From Actinomycetota bacterium (lineage in GTDB: Bacteria; Actinomycetota; Actinomycetes; S36-B12): DNA of 64,000 bases. Below the pieces are notes generated by a model. It searched no databases and had not been told where the DNA came from. It was given only the letters and a program-made list of their open reading frames with translations. The position numbers were made by a program, and so were the translations under genes. The DNA lies in the NCBI GenBank assembly GCA_030684515.1, contig JAUXVJ010000024.1, positions 289,663 through 353,662 on the forward strand, in the 5' to 3' direction. Shown here in pieces: positions 9,775-20,645 of the stretch (its first letter is position 1; each line of letters begins with the position of its first letter).

Positions 9775-9966
9775 TCAGCGCAGTAGCGCCGGCACTTCAG
9801 CACTCACACACACTGCGCGCCAGATGTCCTTGGTGTCCTCGCCTCGAGCAATCGCATCGTTGACGGTGCATCCAAGAGTTGGGAGCACAAAATCATGAGC
9901 CCAAGAGTGGGCGTAGGCGAGCCCAAAATGGGCTTCCATCCGTTCCCAGAAGTCAGTGAGTCGCAT
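9775..9966 (-). CDS. DUF3046 family protein
   Basis: The 63-residue protein matches the whole DUF3046 pattern: MRLTDFWERMEAHFG at the N-terminus, YAHSWAHDFVLPTLG in the middle, and a segment with Ala-Arg-Gly then DIWRAVCVSAEVP at the end. The family is restricted to actinobacteria and its function is unknown. It typically sits between clgR and recA, as here, 5 bases after the clgR stop, so it is presumably cotranscribed with clgR. In many actinomycetes recA follows directly; here about 7 kb of other genes intervene. Confidence 0.9.
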   Translation of the reverse strand: MRLTDFWERMEAHFGLAYAHSWAHDFVLPTLGCTVNDAIARGEDTKDIWRAVCVSAEVPALLR

Positions 9967-9971
9967 CGACC

Positions 9972-10280
9972 CTAGACAGGGATAGGAGCGCGAGCAGAGC
10001 CGACATAGGTGAGCGAGGCACCGTCGAAGTCCAGCCGGGTTGGCTTCTCAGCCTCAACAATGTGGTCGGTCACCGAAGTCAGTACCTGAGCCAGCGACAC
10101 ATCAAGGGCCCCGCAGATGGCTGCAAGGAGTTCACTTGATGCTTCTTTTTGTCCGCGCTCTACCTCCGAGAGGTACCCCAGGGATACGGCTGCGGCGGCG
10201 GAGACATCACGAAGAGTCCGACCCTGATCTTGTCGGACACGGCGGAGTTCATCACCGATGACTTCCCGTAGAACAATCAT
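9972..10280 (-). CDS. clgR: Transcriptional regulator ClgR
   Basis: ClgR is the actinobacterial HTH activator of Clp protease genes and other proteostasis and envelope-stress genes, and is itself degraded by ClpP. The 102 residues contain an XRE-type [23 protein letters not shown] then [20 protein letters not shown] as the turn and recognition helix. The C-terminal tail lacks the double-Ala end seen in some ClgR proteins (it ends APIPV). The ATG at 10280 is set by a strong Shine-Dalgarno sequence (GGAAGGAG, about 5 bases away); a TTG at 10295 would lie inside that signal. A CIRCE-like operator sits 39 bases upstream. Confidence 0.93.
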   Translation of the reverse strand: MIVLREVIGDELRRVRQDQGRTLRDVSAAAAVSLGYLSEVERGQKEASSELLAAICGALDVSLAQVLTSVTDHIVEAEKPTRLDFDGASLTYVGSARAPIPV

Positions 10281-10319
10281 GCTGTCTCCTTCCAAGCGCG
10301 GTCGGGTACCAGATTGCGT

Positions 10320-10346
10320 TTAGCACTCAACCTTGCTGATTGCTAA
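10320..10346. promoter_or_regulatory. CIRCE-like inverted repeat (HrcA operator) in the clgR leader
   Basis: On the plus strand the sequence is TTAGCACTC (10320-10328), nine bases, then GATTGCTAA (10338-10346). CIRCE, the HrcA operator, is TTAGCACTC-N9-GAGTGCTAA, so 17 of 18 arm positions and the spacer length match. It begins at the end of a TAGAAT -10 and spans the predicted transcription start, the position where HrcA blocks initiation. Confidence 0.75.
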
Positions 10347-10351
10347 TTCTA
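10346..10351 (-). promoter_or_regulatory. -10 hexamer TAGAAT of clgR
   Basis: TAGAAT on the minus strand would start transcription near 10338, inside the CIRCE-like repeat, and give a leader of about 58 bases with the clgR Shine-Dalgarno sequence. No strong -35 is seen. Confidence 0.45.
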
Positions 10352-10369
10352 ACGCACGCCTCCGGAGTC

Positions 10370-10852
10370 CTATTCCCGACCTATCCGAGGCATTTGTGAC
10401 AAATATTCCAAGGCCAAGGCGATGACCGCCAAGGCTGAGTCCTGGCGGACATCGCCCCTGTCCCCCGACAGGGCCAGCAGGCGGGTCATCGACGTGTTGC
10501 TTCGGGCGTCATAGACCGCAATCCACACAGTGCCGGCTGGCTGATCGTCCAACGGCTCGGGTCCGGCCACGCCAGTGGTGGCAAGGCCCAGATCGGCACC
10601 AAACAGGGCACAAGCGGCCTTGGCCATCGCGTAGACGACCTGCTCGCTGACCACGTGCTCCAAGAGCGCGGGGTCCAAGCCGAGCACTGAATGCTTGGTG
10701 TCGGTGGCATAGGTGACCGCTCCCCCGCGCAGCACAGCAGATGCTCCGGGTGTTTCTGCAAGAGTCGAGCTGACCAGCCCGGCTGTGAGTGATTCGGCTG
10801 TGGCGACCGTCAGTCCCAGTGCACGGCAGGTGGCAATCAGCTCGGCTTGCAT
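10370..10852 (-). CDS. pncC: Nicotinamide-nucleotide amidohydrolase PncC (CinA C-terminal domain)
   Basis: PncC deamidates NMN to nicotinate mononucleotide, recycling pyridine nucleotides. The 160 residues are the stand-alone CinA C-terminal domain: TVATAESLTAGLVSSTLAE with the catalytic Ser and Thr region, GGAVTYATDTKHSVLGL, and GLATTGVAGPEPLDDQPAGT. Motifs and length match the family. It overlaps the pgsA stop by one base (TGATG) and is the last gene of the rimO-pgsA-pncC operon. A C-terminal basic end (IGRE) is unremarkable. Confidence 0.94.
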   Translation of the reverse strand: MQAELIATCRALGLTVATAESLTAGLVSSTLAETPGASAVLRGGAVTYATDTKHSVLGLDPALLEHVVSEQVVYAMAKAACALFGADLGLATTGVAGPEPLDDQPAGTVWIAVYDARSNTSMTRLLALSGDRGDVRQDSALAVIALALEYLSQMPRIGRE

Positions 10853-11493
10853 CAGCGCTCGTTGGGTGTCGGCGTGGGAGCGCTGTCTGGAGACTCAGTG
10901 CGCAGTTCAGCAGCTTTGCGCAAGCGGATGGCCTCCAGCACATAGTCCAAGCCGGTAGCCAGAGTCAACGCCACAGCGATGCCCATGGCAGTGGTCTGAG
11001 CAGCGCCCCACCACGAGATGTCCGCGGGAGCCAGCAGATACATGCTGATGGCGATCACTTGCGCCAGGGTCTTCAGCTTGCCACCGCGACTTGCCGGGAT
11101 GACACCATCGCTGAGCACCCACATGCGCAGGACAGTCACGCCGATCTCGCGGATCAAGATGATGACGGTGAACCACCAGGAAAGCTCGCCCAGCAGACTC
11201 AGGCCGATGAGCGCAGTGCCGATCAGCGCCTTGTCGGCAATGGGATCGGCAAGCTTGCCGAAGCTGGTGATCTGATTTCGCCTGCGGGCAACTGCGCCAT
11301 CAATGAGATCGGTGAGCGCTGCGATCAAGAAGACCGCGGTGGCCCAGATGCGCGCCGAATCACCTTCGCTGGCCAGCAACCAGATGAGCACCGGTACCGC
11401 AAGGATGCGCAGACCGGTCAGAAAATTGGGCAGGTTGAGAATTGGTCCACTTTCGTGGGCTTCTGCTTTTCCGTGACTTGATGCTGAGCTCAT
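10852..11493 (-). CDS. pgsA: CDP-diacylglycerol-glycerol-3-phosphate 3-phosphatidyltransferase
   Basis: PgsA makes phosphatidylglycerolphosphate from CDP-diacylglycerol and glycerol 3-phosphate at the membrane. The 213-residue protein carries the CDP-alcohol phosphatidyltransferase motif DG-x2-AR-x8-G-x3-D-x3-D ([20 protein letters not shown] then ADPIAD) and begins with [20 protein letters not shown], typical of PgsA. There are four or five membrane segments. The start overlaps rimO by four bases (ATGA). Two pgsA-like paralogues are common in actinobacteria; this one has the classic position before pncC. Confidence 0.93.
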   Translation of the reverse strand: MSSASSHGKAEAHESGPILNLPNFLTGLRILAVPVLIWLLASEGDSARIWATAVFLIAALTDLIDGAVARRRNQITSFGKLADPIADKALIGTALIGLSLLGELSWWFTVIILIREIGVTVLRMWVLSDGVIPASRGGKLKTLAQVIAISMYLLAPADISWWGAAQTTAMGIAVALTLATGLDYVLEAIRLRKAAELRTESPDSAPTPTPNER

Positions 11494-12890
11494 GCGCGCT
11501 CGGCTATCAAGTCAACCCCATCTACATCAATGACGATTGCGGTAAGGACATCGCCAATGGCGACTTCGTCCTCGTCGATCGGAATGTATGTCTCAGAATC
11601 GTCGGGCCCCTGATGACCGGCATGACCAACGGCAACAAGCCCGCCGTCTTCATCCTCGTCAATGCGCTCAACGATCACGACAACGGTCTCGCCCATACGA
11701 TCTTCAGCGCGTTGAGCCATGACTTCATCAGCCAAGGCAGTGATGCGTTCGACTCGTTCGCGAATGACGTCGGCGTCGATCTTGTCGGTGAAGGTCACGG
11801 CTTCAGTGCCGTCCTCATCGCTGTAGCCAAAGACGCCAATCGCATCCAGTCGTGCTGTCTCAAGGAAGCTCGCCAGTTCGTCGATGTCCGCTTGAGTCTC
11901 GCCCGGGAAGCCGACGATGACGTTGCTGCGGATGCCTGCCTGCGGGTCGAGGTCACGAATGCGATTGACCAAGCCCATGAATGCCTCAGTGCCGCCAAAT
12001 CGGCGCATGCGACGCAGCACTGAGGCGCTGGCATGCTGGAAGGAGAGGTCGAAGTACGGGGCAACCTCTGGGGTGGCGACCATCGCCTCAATCAGACCCG
12101 GACGAATCTCAGCTGGTTGCAGGTAGGCGACCCGAAGACGGGTGATGCCACTTTGCCTTGCCAGATCAGGCAGCGTGGTCTCCAGCATGCGCAGATCGCC
12201 GAGATCCTTGCCATATGACGTGGAGTTCTCGCTGACCAGCACGACTTCCTTCACGCCCGTGCGGACCAGCTCACTGAGTTCAGCGAGCACATCGGCTGGG
12301 TAGCGCGAGATGAAGGAACCGCGGAAGGTCGGGATTGCGCAGAAGGTGCAGCGACGATCGCAGCCCGATGCCAGCTTCACTGACGCAACCGGCCCGGTCT
12401 CCAAGCGCACCCGAGGCGCTGGGCCTTCGCCATGTCCTGGAACGTGTGCGTGACTGGCTTCGCGTTCAACTGGTGCCAACGGCAGGAGCAGTCGGCGGTC
12501 AGTCGGCTCGTGGGCAATCGGTCGATCACCAGCAACGATGCGTCGCAGCTTTGCGGCGATATCGGGGTAGTCATCAAAGCCAAGCACGGCATCGGCTTCG
12601 GGAAGTTCGGCCGCCAGATCACGGCCGTAGCGCTCAGAAAGGCAGCCCACAGCAACCACAGCGCGCGGACCGCCATCGCCCTTCAGATCAGAGGCAGCCA
12701 GGATCGCATCGATCGAATCCTTCTTGGCAACGTCAACGAAGCCACAGGTATTGACAAGCACGGCATCGGCTGATTCGGCATCCTGCACCAGATCCCAGCC
12801 CTCGGCAGCAAGGCGGCCGGCGAGTTCTTCAGAGTCGACCTCGTTGCGCGCGCAGCCAAGAGTGACGATGGCAACAGAGGGGCGAGACAC
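11490..12890 (-). CDS. rimO: Ribosomal protein S12 methylthiotransferase RimO
   Basis: RimO is a radical-SAM enzyme that adds a methylthio group to the conserved Asp of ribosomal protein S12. The N-terminal [4Fe-4S] domain has Cys13 (TLGC), Cys49 (VNTC) and Cys83 (AVGC). The radical-SAM motif CDRRCTFC uses Cys177, Cys181 and Cys184. A TRAM domain ends the protein (466 residues). A linker of about 40 residues with acidic and His-rich parts (residues 123-162) lies before the SAM domain, as in other actinobacterial RimO. The GTG start follows a TAGACT -10 by six bases. It heads the rimO-pgsA-pncC operon. Confidence 0.96.
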   Translation of the reverse strand: MSRPSVAIVTLGCARNEVDSEELAGRLAAEGWDLVQDAESADAVLVNTCGFVDVAKKDSIDAILAASDLKGDGGPRAVVAVGCLSERYGRDLAAELPEADAVLGFDDYPDIAAKLRRIVAGDRPIAHEPTDRRLLLPLAPVEREASHAHVPGHGEGPAPRVRLETGPVASVKLASGCDRRCTFCAIPTFRGSFISRYPADVLAELSELVRTGVKEVVLVSENSTSYGKDLGDLRMLETTLPDLARQSGITRLRVAYLQPAEIRPGLIEAMVATPEVAPYFDLSFQHASASVLRRMRRFGGTEAFMGLVNRIRDLDPQAGIRSNVIVGFPGETQADIDELASFLETARLDAIGVFGYSDEDGTEAVTFTDKIDADVIRERVERITALADEVMAQRAEDRMGETVVVIVERIDEDEDGGLVAVGHAGHQGPDDSETYIPIDEDEVAIGDVLTAIVIDVDGVDLIAERA

Positions 12891-12896
12891 CCCGAG

Positions 12897-12902
12897 AGTC
12901 TA
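12897..12902 (-). promoter_or_regulatory. -10 hexamer TAGACT, leaderless start of rimO
   Basis: TAGACT, six bases, then the GTG at 12890 on the minus strand. No Shine-Dalgarno sequence is present. The site lies in the 31-base gap after the RodZ-like gene. Confidence 0.5.
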
Positions 12903-12921
12903 GTTCGCGTTGGAGCCCGGC

Positions 12922-13173
12922 TCAGCCGCGCCCGTGCAGGCCTTCGGCAACCTCATCGGTGAAATCATCCACAAGTTGATCCGGATCAAGGTTCAAAATT
13001 GGTGCGAGAGCACGTAATTGACCTCGCGCATAGACCAAACCGCCGCAATGACTGAAGTCGCCACCCTCCATCGCCGAAAGGATGGATGCCCGCAACTTGC
13101 TGGCATGAGCAAGTTCTTCCAGGGACATTCCATTGGCGATACGAGCTTCGGACAAAGTGGTGCCGACAGACAT
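12922..13173 (-). CDS. RodZ-like helix-turn-helix protein
   Basis: This 83-residue protein is an HTH_25-type domain: GTTLSEARIANGMSLEELAH and KLRASILSAMEGGDFSHCGG are typical of the N-terminal cytoplasmic domain of RodZ, the cell-shape protein that binds MreB. Unlike RodZ it has no membrane helix or periplasmic part, so it may act as a soluble regulator. The ATG is chosen because AAGGGG lies about 6 bases upstream; a GTG six bases earlier is possible. It lies between ftsK and rimO, its standard place in actinomycetes. Confidence 0.8.
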   Translation of the reverse strand: MSVGTTLSEARIANGMSLEELAHASKLRASILSAMEGGDFSHCGGLVYARGQLRALAPILNLDPDQLVDDFTDEVAEGLHGRG

Positions 13174-13246
13174 CAGCACCCCTTTCTCACGCGGTTTGTT
13201 CCACCATAGTTCAGCGTCCTTGCCAAAGGAAGTTCTCGTGCGGCTC

Positions 13247-15784
13247 TTACTCTCCCCGAATCATCGCCAAGGTCCCTGGCAGGTCCTCGGCTTTGATCAG
13301 TACATCACGGGCCTTGGAGCCTTCCGTAGGTCCCACGACTCCGCGTGACTCCATCAAGTCCATCAGGCGTCCGGCTTTGGCGAATCCGACCCGCAACTTG
13401 CGCTGCAGCATCGAGGTCGAGCCGAACTGCGTGGAGACCACAAGTTCCACAGCCTGCAGCAGAATGTCGAGGTCGTCGCCGATGTCGCCGTCGACCTCAC
13501 GGGCAGCCACAGCCGCCTGCGTGACCTCGGGCAGATATGAAGCCTCGCCCTGCGCCTTGCAGTGCGCGACCACTGCGCGGATCTCCGCTTCGGACACGAA
13601 GGCCCCTTGAATACGCATTGCCTTGTTCGCGCCCATCGGCAAGAACAGACCGTCGCCCTGACCGACCAGTTTCTCAGCACCCGGCTGATCCAGGATCACT
13701 CGACTGTCAGTCAGGCTGGATGTTGCAAAGGCCAGCCGGCTTGGCACATTGGCCTTGATCAAGCCGGTGACGACATCAACGCTTGGTCGCTGCGTTGCAA
13801 GCACGAGGTGAATGCCAGCTGCGCGGGCAAGTTGAGTGATGCGCACGATCGCATCTTCAACATCGCGCGGTGCGACCATCATGAGGTCGGCCAGTTCGTC
13901 AACGACGACAAGCAGATACGGGTAGGGCGAGAGCTCACGCTCACTGCCCGGCGGCAAGGTCAACTTGCCGGTGCGGACAGCCTTGTTGAAGTCATCAATG
14001 TGGCGGAAGCCGAAGTGCGAGAGATCGTCGTAGCGGCGATCCATTTCCTTGACAACCCATTGCAGGGCGTCGGCCGCCTTCTTGGGATTGGTGATGATCG
14101 GGGTGATCAGGTGTGGAACACCTTCATAGGCCGTGAGTTCCACTCGCTTGGGGTCAACCAGAATCAAGCGCACTTCATCAGGAGTCGCCCGCATCAGGAT
14201 TGATGTGATGAGTGAGTTGATGCAACTCGATTTGCCTGCACCAGTCGCACCAGCGACGAGGATGTGCGGCATCTTTGCGAGGTTGGCGACGACGTATCCG
14301 CCTTCGACATCCTTGCCCAGGGCCGCGACCATGGGGTGCGAGTCAGAAGTCGCGTTCTTGCTGCGCAGGACATCGCCCAGGGCAACGAGCTCGCGGTCAG
14401 TGTTGGGGATCTCGATGCCGATCGCCTTCTTGCCCGGGATCGGACTGAGGATGCGCACATCGGCACTGGCCACCGCATAGGCGATGTTCTTGCTGAGCGC
14501 AGTGACTCGCTCGACCTTCACGCTGGGGCCAAGTTCAATCTCATAGCGGGTGACTGTTGGGCCACGCATGAAGCCGGAAACGATGGCGTCAATGCCGAAC
14601 TGCTCAAGCACCTCGGTCAGCGCATGGACCACGTGATCATTGGCCTTGGTCGCGGCCTTGGGCGCCGGGCCGGTCTTGAGCATGTTGACACCTGGCAGCA
14701 CGAACTTGGCTCGCGGCGGACGACCAGTCTTCATCTTGGCCAGCGTCGGCGCGCCCATTTGCAGGTTGACGGTCTCGTGACGAGCCGGGTGGGCGTCGAT
14801 GTCCAAGGCCTGAGTCAGAAGTTGATCGGCCTGCGTGCTGGGCTGGTAGGTCGACAGACCCTCCATCAGCAACGCCGCAGGTCGGTGATCGGTATCCATC
14901 ACCGGCGAGATGAATGGCTGATCGCCAGCGAGACCTTCAGGAAAGACGTCTTCGTCATCATCGAGATAGTCCATCTCGAACTCTTCGTCGATTGCTTCGG
15001 CTTCGTTCGTCTCATCACCTGAGCGCGGAGCGGGCGTGAAGAAGCTGCGGATTGACGAAAGGGAGGTTGCCGTCACCACGAGCAGGCCGAAGGCCATCAG
15101 CAGCACCAACAGCAAGGCGGTGACGATCGGGCCGAGGGCACCGACGATGGGAGCAGTGAAGAGCCAGCCCAGGACGCCCGCGCCCGCATTCATCGCTTCG
15201 GCGCCGTCACTTGGAGTGGGAGTGCCATGGAACAAGTGCCACAAGCCGAGCACGCCGACAGCGACAGCCGAGCTGCCGATCAGGATGCGGCCGGTCATCA
15301 GCGGCTCATCTGGGTGACGCATCGTGCGCCAGGCGCCGAGGATCAGAGCAATCGGTACGAGCAGAGCCAGCACACCCAGCAGCGAATGGCAGATCATCGA
15401 GAGAGTGGACACGAACCAGGCGTCCACCCCGAACCAAAGCCCGGCGACCAAGGCGATGGTCAGCGCCAGCAGGCCAAGGGCCAGTCCGTCGCGGCGCTCA
15501 TGCGCCTCCAGATCGCGGGCACCGGAGCCGAAACTGCGGGAAAGTGAGCCGATGGCATTGGCCATGCCCAGCCAGAGCGACTTCAGCAACCGACCACACC
15601 AGAGCACCAGACGAACCAGTGGTCCCGGTTGGACCGGACCCCTCGCGCGCTTGGGTGCCGGCTTTCTGGGGGCAGCCTTCTTGGCACGTGCGGGTTTGCG
15701 AGCAGCGCTCTTCTTTGCGCTGCCTCGTGGGGAAGATCCGCGACCAGCGCGCGAACGCGAAGGAGCGGACGTACGAGACGCCAT
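13247..15784 (-). CDS. ftsK: DNA translocase FtsK/SpoIIIE
   Basis: FtsK pumps chromosomal DNA through the closing septum and aids dimer resolution. The 845 residues comprise a Lys/Arg/Ala/Pro-rich cytoplasmic tail (1-65), four or five membrane helices (about 70-240), a short acidic linker, the alpha and beta motor domains with Walker [10 protein letters not shown] and Walker [13 protein letters not shown], and a gamma winged-helix domain ([13 protein letters not shown] to [20 protein letters not shown]) that reads KOPS-like sequences. The ATG follows a TAGGGT -10 by six bases with no Shine-Dalgarno sequence. It is the first gene in front of the RodZ-like gene. Confidence 0.97.
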   Translation of the reverse strand: MASRTSAPSRSRAGRGSSPRGSAKKSAARKPARAKKAAPRKPAPKRARGPVQPGPLVRLVLWCGRLLKSLWLGMANAIGSLSRSFGSGARDLEAHERRDGLALGLLALTIALVAGLWFGVDAWFVSTLSMICHSLLGVLALLVPIALILGAWRTMRHPDEPLMTGRILIGSSAVAVGVLGLWHLFHGTPTPSDGAEAMNAGAGVLGWLFTAPIVGALGPIVTALLLVLLMAFGLLVVTATSLSSIRSFFTPAPRSGDETNEAEAIDEEFEMDYLDDDEDVFPEGLAGDQPFISPVMDTDHRPAALLMEGLSTYQPSTQADQLLTQALDIDAHPARHETVNLQMGAPTLAKMKTGRPPRAKFVLPGVNMLKTGPAPKAATKANDHVVHALTEVLEQFGIDAIVSGFMRGPTVTRYEIELGPSVKVERVTALSKNIAYAVASADVRILSPIPGKKAIGIEIPNTDRELVALGDVLRSKNATSDSHPMVAALGKDVEGGYVVANLAKMPHILVAGATGAGKSSCINSLITSILMRATPDEVRLILVDPKRVELTAYEGVPHLITPIITNPKKAADALQWVVKEMDRRYDDLSHFGFRHIDDFNKAVRTGKLTLPPGSERELSPYPYLLVVVDELADLMMVAPRDVEDAIVRITQLARAAGIHLVLATQRPSVDVVTGLIKANVPSRLAFATSSLTDSRVILDQPGAEKLVGQGDGLFLPMGANKAMRIQGAFVSEAEIRAVVAHCKAQGEASYLPEVTQAAVAAREVDGDIGDDLDILLQAVELVVSTQFGSTSMLQRKLRVGFAKAGRLMDLMESRGVVGPTEGSKARDVLIKAEDLPGTLAMIRGE

Positions 15785-15790
15785 GGGCGC

Positions 15791-15796
15791 ACCCTA
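15791..15796 (-). promoter_or_regulatory. -10 hexamer TAGGGT, leaderless start of ftsK
   Basis: TAGGGT, six bases, then the ATG at 15784 on the minus strand. No Shine-Dalgarno sequence is present. Confidence 0.5.
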
Positions 15797-15844
15797 GCGA
15801 GCAAATCCCATGAGTCCCGGTAGTCACACGCGCAACACGCCCGC

Positions 15845-17812
15845 CTATAACTCCCGGGGGTCCAAGTGGACGTGCACCACGCCTGCCTCGGCCTTGGCTG
15901 AGCGTGTGACAGTGATCGCATGCAAGTGAGCTGACAGCTGGGCGCTGTCCTTGCGGTCAGCCAGTGCAATGCCGCGCCCATCACTTGGCCCCAGCACTCG
16001 GATCGCCACCCGTTTCTGGAGTTCGGCCAGCACTTCAGAGATGGCCGAGTTCTCACCAGTCAGCACGGCAGCACGCGATTCAGGCGGCAGACCCGTGGCC
16101 CTTCGGTCCGCGAGCTCACGCTGAGCGAACCATCCAGAGTCCCAGCGGACAAGTGACTGCACCGCAGTCAGCGCGTGATCCGCAGTGACAATCAGGTGCG
16201 CCTTGGGCCGAGCGAGCAGGGCTGCTCCGAACCAGCGGCGCACAGCCTCTTCGCCGGAGCGCAGGCCAGTGCGCTGCAATTGCGCTCGCGCATCGAGCAG
16301 CACAACGGCCGCATAGCCACCCTTGGCAAGCGGTTCAGCCCCTGGTGTTGCAACGACGAGCGCCGGCGTGTCGGGAACACCGCGATGCAATTGCTCGCTG
16401 GATGACCAGATGATCGATGCCCCCGGGAATGCTCGGCCAAACTCTTCAGCTGTGCGCTCAACGCCAGTGGATGAAGCGCGCAATTGCGTGCCGTGGCAGT
16501 TCGGACAACTCCATGAGCCAGTGAGCTTGCCGCACCACAGGCACTGCGGAGTGCTGGTCTTGGAGCGCAGCGACAGTGGACCTCCGCAACTGCACAGAGC
16601 TGACTCCCGGCATTGCTGGCATGCCAGTGCCGGCAGATAGCCACGCCGCGGAACTTGAATCAACACCGGACCCGTACGCAAACCCTCTTTGGCAACTGAC
16701 CATGCGGTATGCGGAATGCGGGCCGACGCTGCTGCCGGATCGCGCGCCTCGTCGGCGCTGTCAATGGCGCGCACGATGGGTGCATGCGCACGAAGCCAAC
16801 TGCGTTCAGGTTCAAGCGGTCGCGCCCAGCCGGAGTCGCACCAGAGTTGGGTTTCGGTGCTGCGCGAAGGTGCGCCAACCAGCAGTGCGCAGTCGGTGAG
16901 CTGCGACCTCAATGCAGCGACATCTCTGACATTCCAATAGGGAGCCTGGGGCTCCCAGCAGGAATCGTCGGCGTCATCCCACACGATGATCAAGCGCAGA
17001 TCCGCAACTGGCGCGAACACAGCGGTGCGGGTGCCGACAACGAAGCGACTCTCGCCGCGCAGCACTGAGCAGAACTCGCGATAGCGGCGTTCCGGTCCGA
17101 GTTCGGCAGACAGCACGGCGCGCGATAGAACCAGCTCTTCAGTCGCATTGCAGAGTTGCTTCACGTCCCAGGCATCGGGAACGACAACCAGCACTCCACC
17201 CGCAGCTTGCGAGAGCACGGCGCGAACCAAGGCGGCAACATCAGCAGTCCACGGCTTGGCGGGCGCCGCGCTCCACACTCCGCGGACATCAGCCAGGCGA
17301 CCCTCAGATGCTCGCGTCAGCAGCGCACGACCATGGGTGTAGCGATCCCAGGTAGCCCAGTCATCGTCCGTGAGTTCAGCGATCATCGGAGTGCGCGTTG
17401 ACGCCGCTGCTTCGGCTCGCGCATGGCGCGGTGGCACAGCCGAGCGAAAGACATCACTGAAGGTTCCGGCGAATCTCTCGGCGACGGCCGTGACGAGGGC
17501 GGTCGTTTCGGCAGTCAGCACTGGCTCACTTGAAAGCACCCGCTCAAGGGCTCGCACATTGGCTGCCTCGCTGCTGGCTATTCGTCCAACGACAACGCCA
17601 TTGATCAGCCGGCCCGAGAACCGAACCCGAACGCGCACACCGGGCTTGACGTCATCGGCCATTGCTTCAGGGATCGCATAGTCAAAAATGCGATCCAGAT
17701 GCGGCAATGGTGAATCGATGCGCACCTGCGCGATCGGATCAACCTGCGCCCAGCTTGGCAACTTGCGCGCGCGCGGAGTTCGGCGCGGAACGAGTTCGAG
17801 CTGGTCACTCAC
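15845..17812 (-). CDS. priA: Primosomal protein N' (PriA), ATPase-degenerate
   Basis: PriA normally recognises stalled forks and reloads the helicase. The 655-residue protein keeps the N-terminal DNA-binding domain (VDSPLPHLDRIFDYAIP-like opening with RVRVRFSGRLINGVVVG) and the eight-Cys zinc module (CQQC, CSC, CLWC, CPNC, about residues 405-450). At the Walker A site it has VWSAAPAKPW instead of G-x4-GKT, and at the DEEH site WDDADDSC. It therefore looks unable to hydrolyse ATP, as is known for actinobacterial PriA. The GTG start follows a TAGCCT -10, whose TAG is the metK stop codon. It is downstream of metK. Confidence 0.9.
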   Translation of the reverse strand: MSDQLELVPRRTPRARKLPSWAQVDPIAQVRIDSPLPHLDRIFDYAIPEAMADDVKPGVRVRVRFSGRLINGVVVGRIASSEAANVRALERVLSSEPVLTAETTALVTAVAERFAGTFSDVFRSAVPPRHARAEAAASTRTPMIAELTDDDWATWDRYTHGRALLTRASEGRLADVRGVWSAAPAKPWTADVAALVRAVLSQAAGGVLVVVPDAWDVKQLCNATEELVLSRAVLSAELGPERRYREFCSVLRGESRFVVGTRTAVFAPVADLRLIIVWDDADDSCWEPQAPYWNVRDVAALRSQLTDCALLVGAPSRSTETQLWCDSGWARPLEPERSWLRAHAPIVRAIDSADEARDPAAASARIPHTAWSVAKEGLRTGPVLIQVPRRGYLPALACQQCRESALCSCGGPLSLRSKTSTPQCLWCGKLTGSWSCPNCHGTQLRASSTGVERTAEEFGRAFPGASIIWSSSEQLHRGVPDTPALVVATPGAEPLAKGGYAAVVLLDARAQLQRTGLRSGEEAVRRWFGAALLARPKAHLIVTADHALTAVQSLVRWDSGWFAQRELADRRATGLPPESRAAVLTGENSAISEVLAELQKRVAIRVLGPSDGRGIALADRKDSAQLSAHLHAITVTRSAKAEAGVVHVHLDPREL

Positions 17813-17821
17813 GAGAGCAGG

Positions 17822-19072
<1,251 letters not shown>

Positions 19073-19124
19073 TCGGCGTACTCCCCTTGGTTGCAGACAT
19101 CTCTGTCCTCAATTGCGAACCGCC

Positions 19125-19130
19125 AGTGTA
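19125..19130 (-). promoter_or_regulatory. -10 hexamer TACACT of metK
   Basis: TACACT on the minus strand lies in the coaBC-metK gap and would give a leader of about 46 bases holding the metK Shine-Dalgarno sequence. No convincing -35 is seen. Confidence 0.4.
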
Positions 19131-19143
19131 TCGGGGCGGCGGA

Positions 19144-20385
19144 CTAAAGCTGTGTTGCGACGAGGTCCCACAGCGCATCAGCAACAACGGCTTTTGAGGA
19201 ACGGTCAAAGGACTGGCAATAGCCGTCGGCGCCCAGAATTGTCACTTTGTTCTCAGTTGACCCAAAGACCACTTCTGAACCAACCTCGTTCACCACAAGA
19301 AGATCGCAGCCCTTGCGCGCCAGTTTGCTGCGGCCCAATTCGAGCAAGTGCGCTGGGCTTTCAGCGGTCTCAGCGGCAAAGCCAATGATGAGGGGTTTGC
19401 CACCGGTGCGCTGCTGGACCAATGAGGCAAGAACGTCGACAGTGGTGGTGAGAGTGAGATGGAGATCACCCGTGAGCGATTCCTTCTTGATCTTTCGCGC
19501 GGTCGCCAGATCGGGCTTGAAGTCGGCGACGGCGGCGGCCATCACGATCACATCGGCGCTTTGCGCATGCATGGCCTGATAGAGATCCTCTGCAGACTCC
19601 ACCCGGACCACACTGACGCCGGCCGGAGGCTCAACGTCCATGTGCGCGGCAACCAAGGTCACATGCGCACCGCGGGACACAGCAGTGCGGGCAAGCTCAA
19701 CACCTTGGCGACCACTGCTGCGATTGCCGATGAAGCGCACGGGATCCCAGGCCTCCTGGGTGCCACCGGCGCTGATGAGGATCTTCAGACCGGCGAGGTC
19801 ATTGCTTGGCGTGCGGCGCAGCACATCTTGAACGGCGGAAACAATGGCGGAGGGATCTGGAAGTCGGCCCGGCCCGGTGTCGGTACCGGTCAATCGACCA
19901 CTGGCTGGCTCCAGCACGATGACCCCGCGCGAGCGCAATTCAGCCACATTGCGTTGCGTTGCCGGATGCGTCCACATCTCGGTGTGCATCGCAGGTGCCA
20001 TCACCACTGGGCATCGCGCCGTGAGCAGCACATTGGTCAGCAGGTCATTGGCCAGACCATGGGTGGCGCGAGCCAGCAGATCTGCAGTTGCCGGCGCAAC
20101 AACGACCACGTCTGCCGTTTGTCCCAGGCGCACATGCGGCACCTGATCGCTGGCTGTCCAGACATCGCTGGCAACTGGTCTGCCCGAAAGCGCCGCCCAC
20201 GTGGGCTCGCCCACAAATTTCAGAGCCGCCTCAGTGGGCACAACAGTGACATCGTGACCGGATTCCGTGAGCCCACGCAGCACTTCGGCTGCCTTGTAGG
20301 CGGCAATTCCGCCAGCGACCCCCAGTACGACACGAAGCCGGCGACCCGCAATGGGGGCACCGGCTTCGGAAGAGTTCGGGGTCAG
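19144..20385 (-). CDS. coaBC: Phosphopantothenoylcysteine decarboxylase/synthetase CoaBC, likely CTG start
   Basis: CoaBC converts 4'-phosphopantothenate to 4'-phosphopantetheine in CoA synthesis. The flavoprotein CoaC domain ([20 protein letters not shown], then [20 protein letters not shown] and [12 protein letters not shown]) is followed by CoaB ([20 protein letters not shown], then RSSGRQG). The first ATG/GTG/TTG in frame is a GTG at 20283, which would delete the FMN-binding first strand and GGIAAYK loop. The frame is open upstream to a CTG at 20385. This codon has GAGGAG five bases before it and overlaps the rpoZ stop as CTGA, the same four-base overlap used elsewhere in this operon. That gives 413 residues, normal for the family. 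Confidence 0.85.
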   Translation of the reverse strand: MTPNSSEAGAPIAGRRLRVVLGVAGGIAAYKAAEVLRGLTESGHDVTVVPTEAALKFVGEPTWAALSGRPVASDVWTASDQVPHVRLGQTADVVVVAPATADLLARATHGLANDLLTNVLLTARCPVVMAPAMHTEMWTHPATQRNVAELRSRGVIVLEPASGRLTGTDTGPGRLPDPSAIVSAVQDVLRRTPSNDLAGLKILISAGGTQEAWDPVRFIGNRSSGRQGVELARTAVSRGAHVTLVAAHMDVEPPAGVSVVRVESAEDLYQAMHAQSADVIVMAAAVADFKPDLATARKIKKESLTGDLHLTLTTTVDVLASLVQQRTGGKPLIIGFAAETAESPAHLLELGRSKLARKGCDLLVVNEVGSEVVFGSTENKVTILGADGYCQSFDRSSKAVVADALWDLVATQL

Positions 20386-20645
20386 ACTGGCTCCTCGATG
20401 GGCTCTGAGCTGAGCAGGCCGGCATCGATTTCACGCAAGGCAATGGAGATGGACTTCTCTTGAAGGTGGGTCTCAACCAGAGGTCCGACGTACTCAAGCA
20501 GGCCCTCACCGAGCTGGGAGTAGTAGGCGTTGATCTGACGGGCACGCTTTGATGCGTAGATCACCAAGGAGTACTTGGAGTCGGTCTTCTCCAGGAGGGA
20601 GTCGATCGAAGGATGGGTAATGCCCTCAGGCCTAGCGGATGTCAT
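20382..20645 (-). CDS. rpoZ: RNA polymerase omega subunit
   Basis: Omega is the small core subunit that helps assemble beta prime. The 87 residues contain the family signature [20 protein letters not shown] then [20 protein letters not shown], and the actinobacterial C-terminus with [15 protein letters not shown]. It overlaps gmk by 14 bases and coaBC by four, so it is expressed from the gmk-rpoZ-coaBC part of the operon. Confidence 0.96.
   Translation of the reverse strand: MTSARPEGITHPSIDSLLEKTDSKYSLVIYASKRARQINAYYSQLGEGLLEYVGPLVETHLQEKSISIALREIDAGLLSSEPIEEPV

Noticed and set aside
19459-20463. 334-codon open frame on the plus strand
   Set aside because: Antisense to coaBC and rpoZ, which have strong protein evidence; the peptide looks like random high-GC translation.
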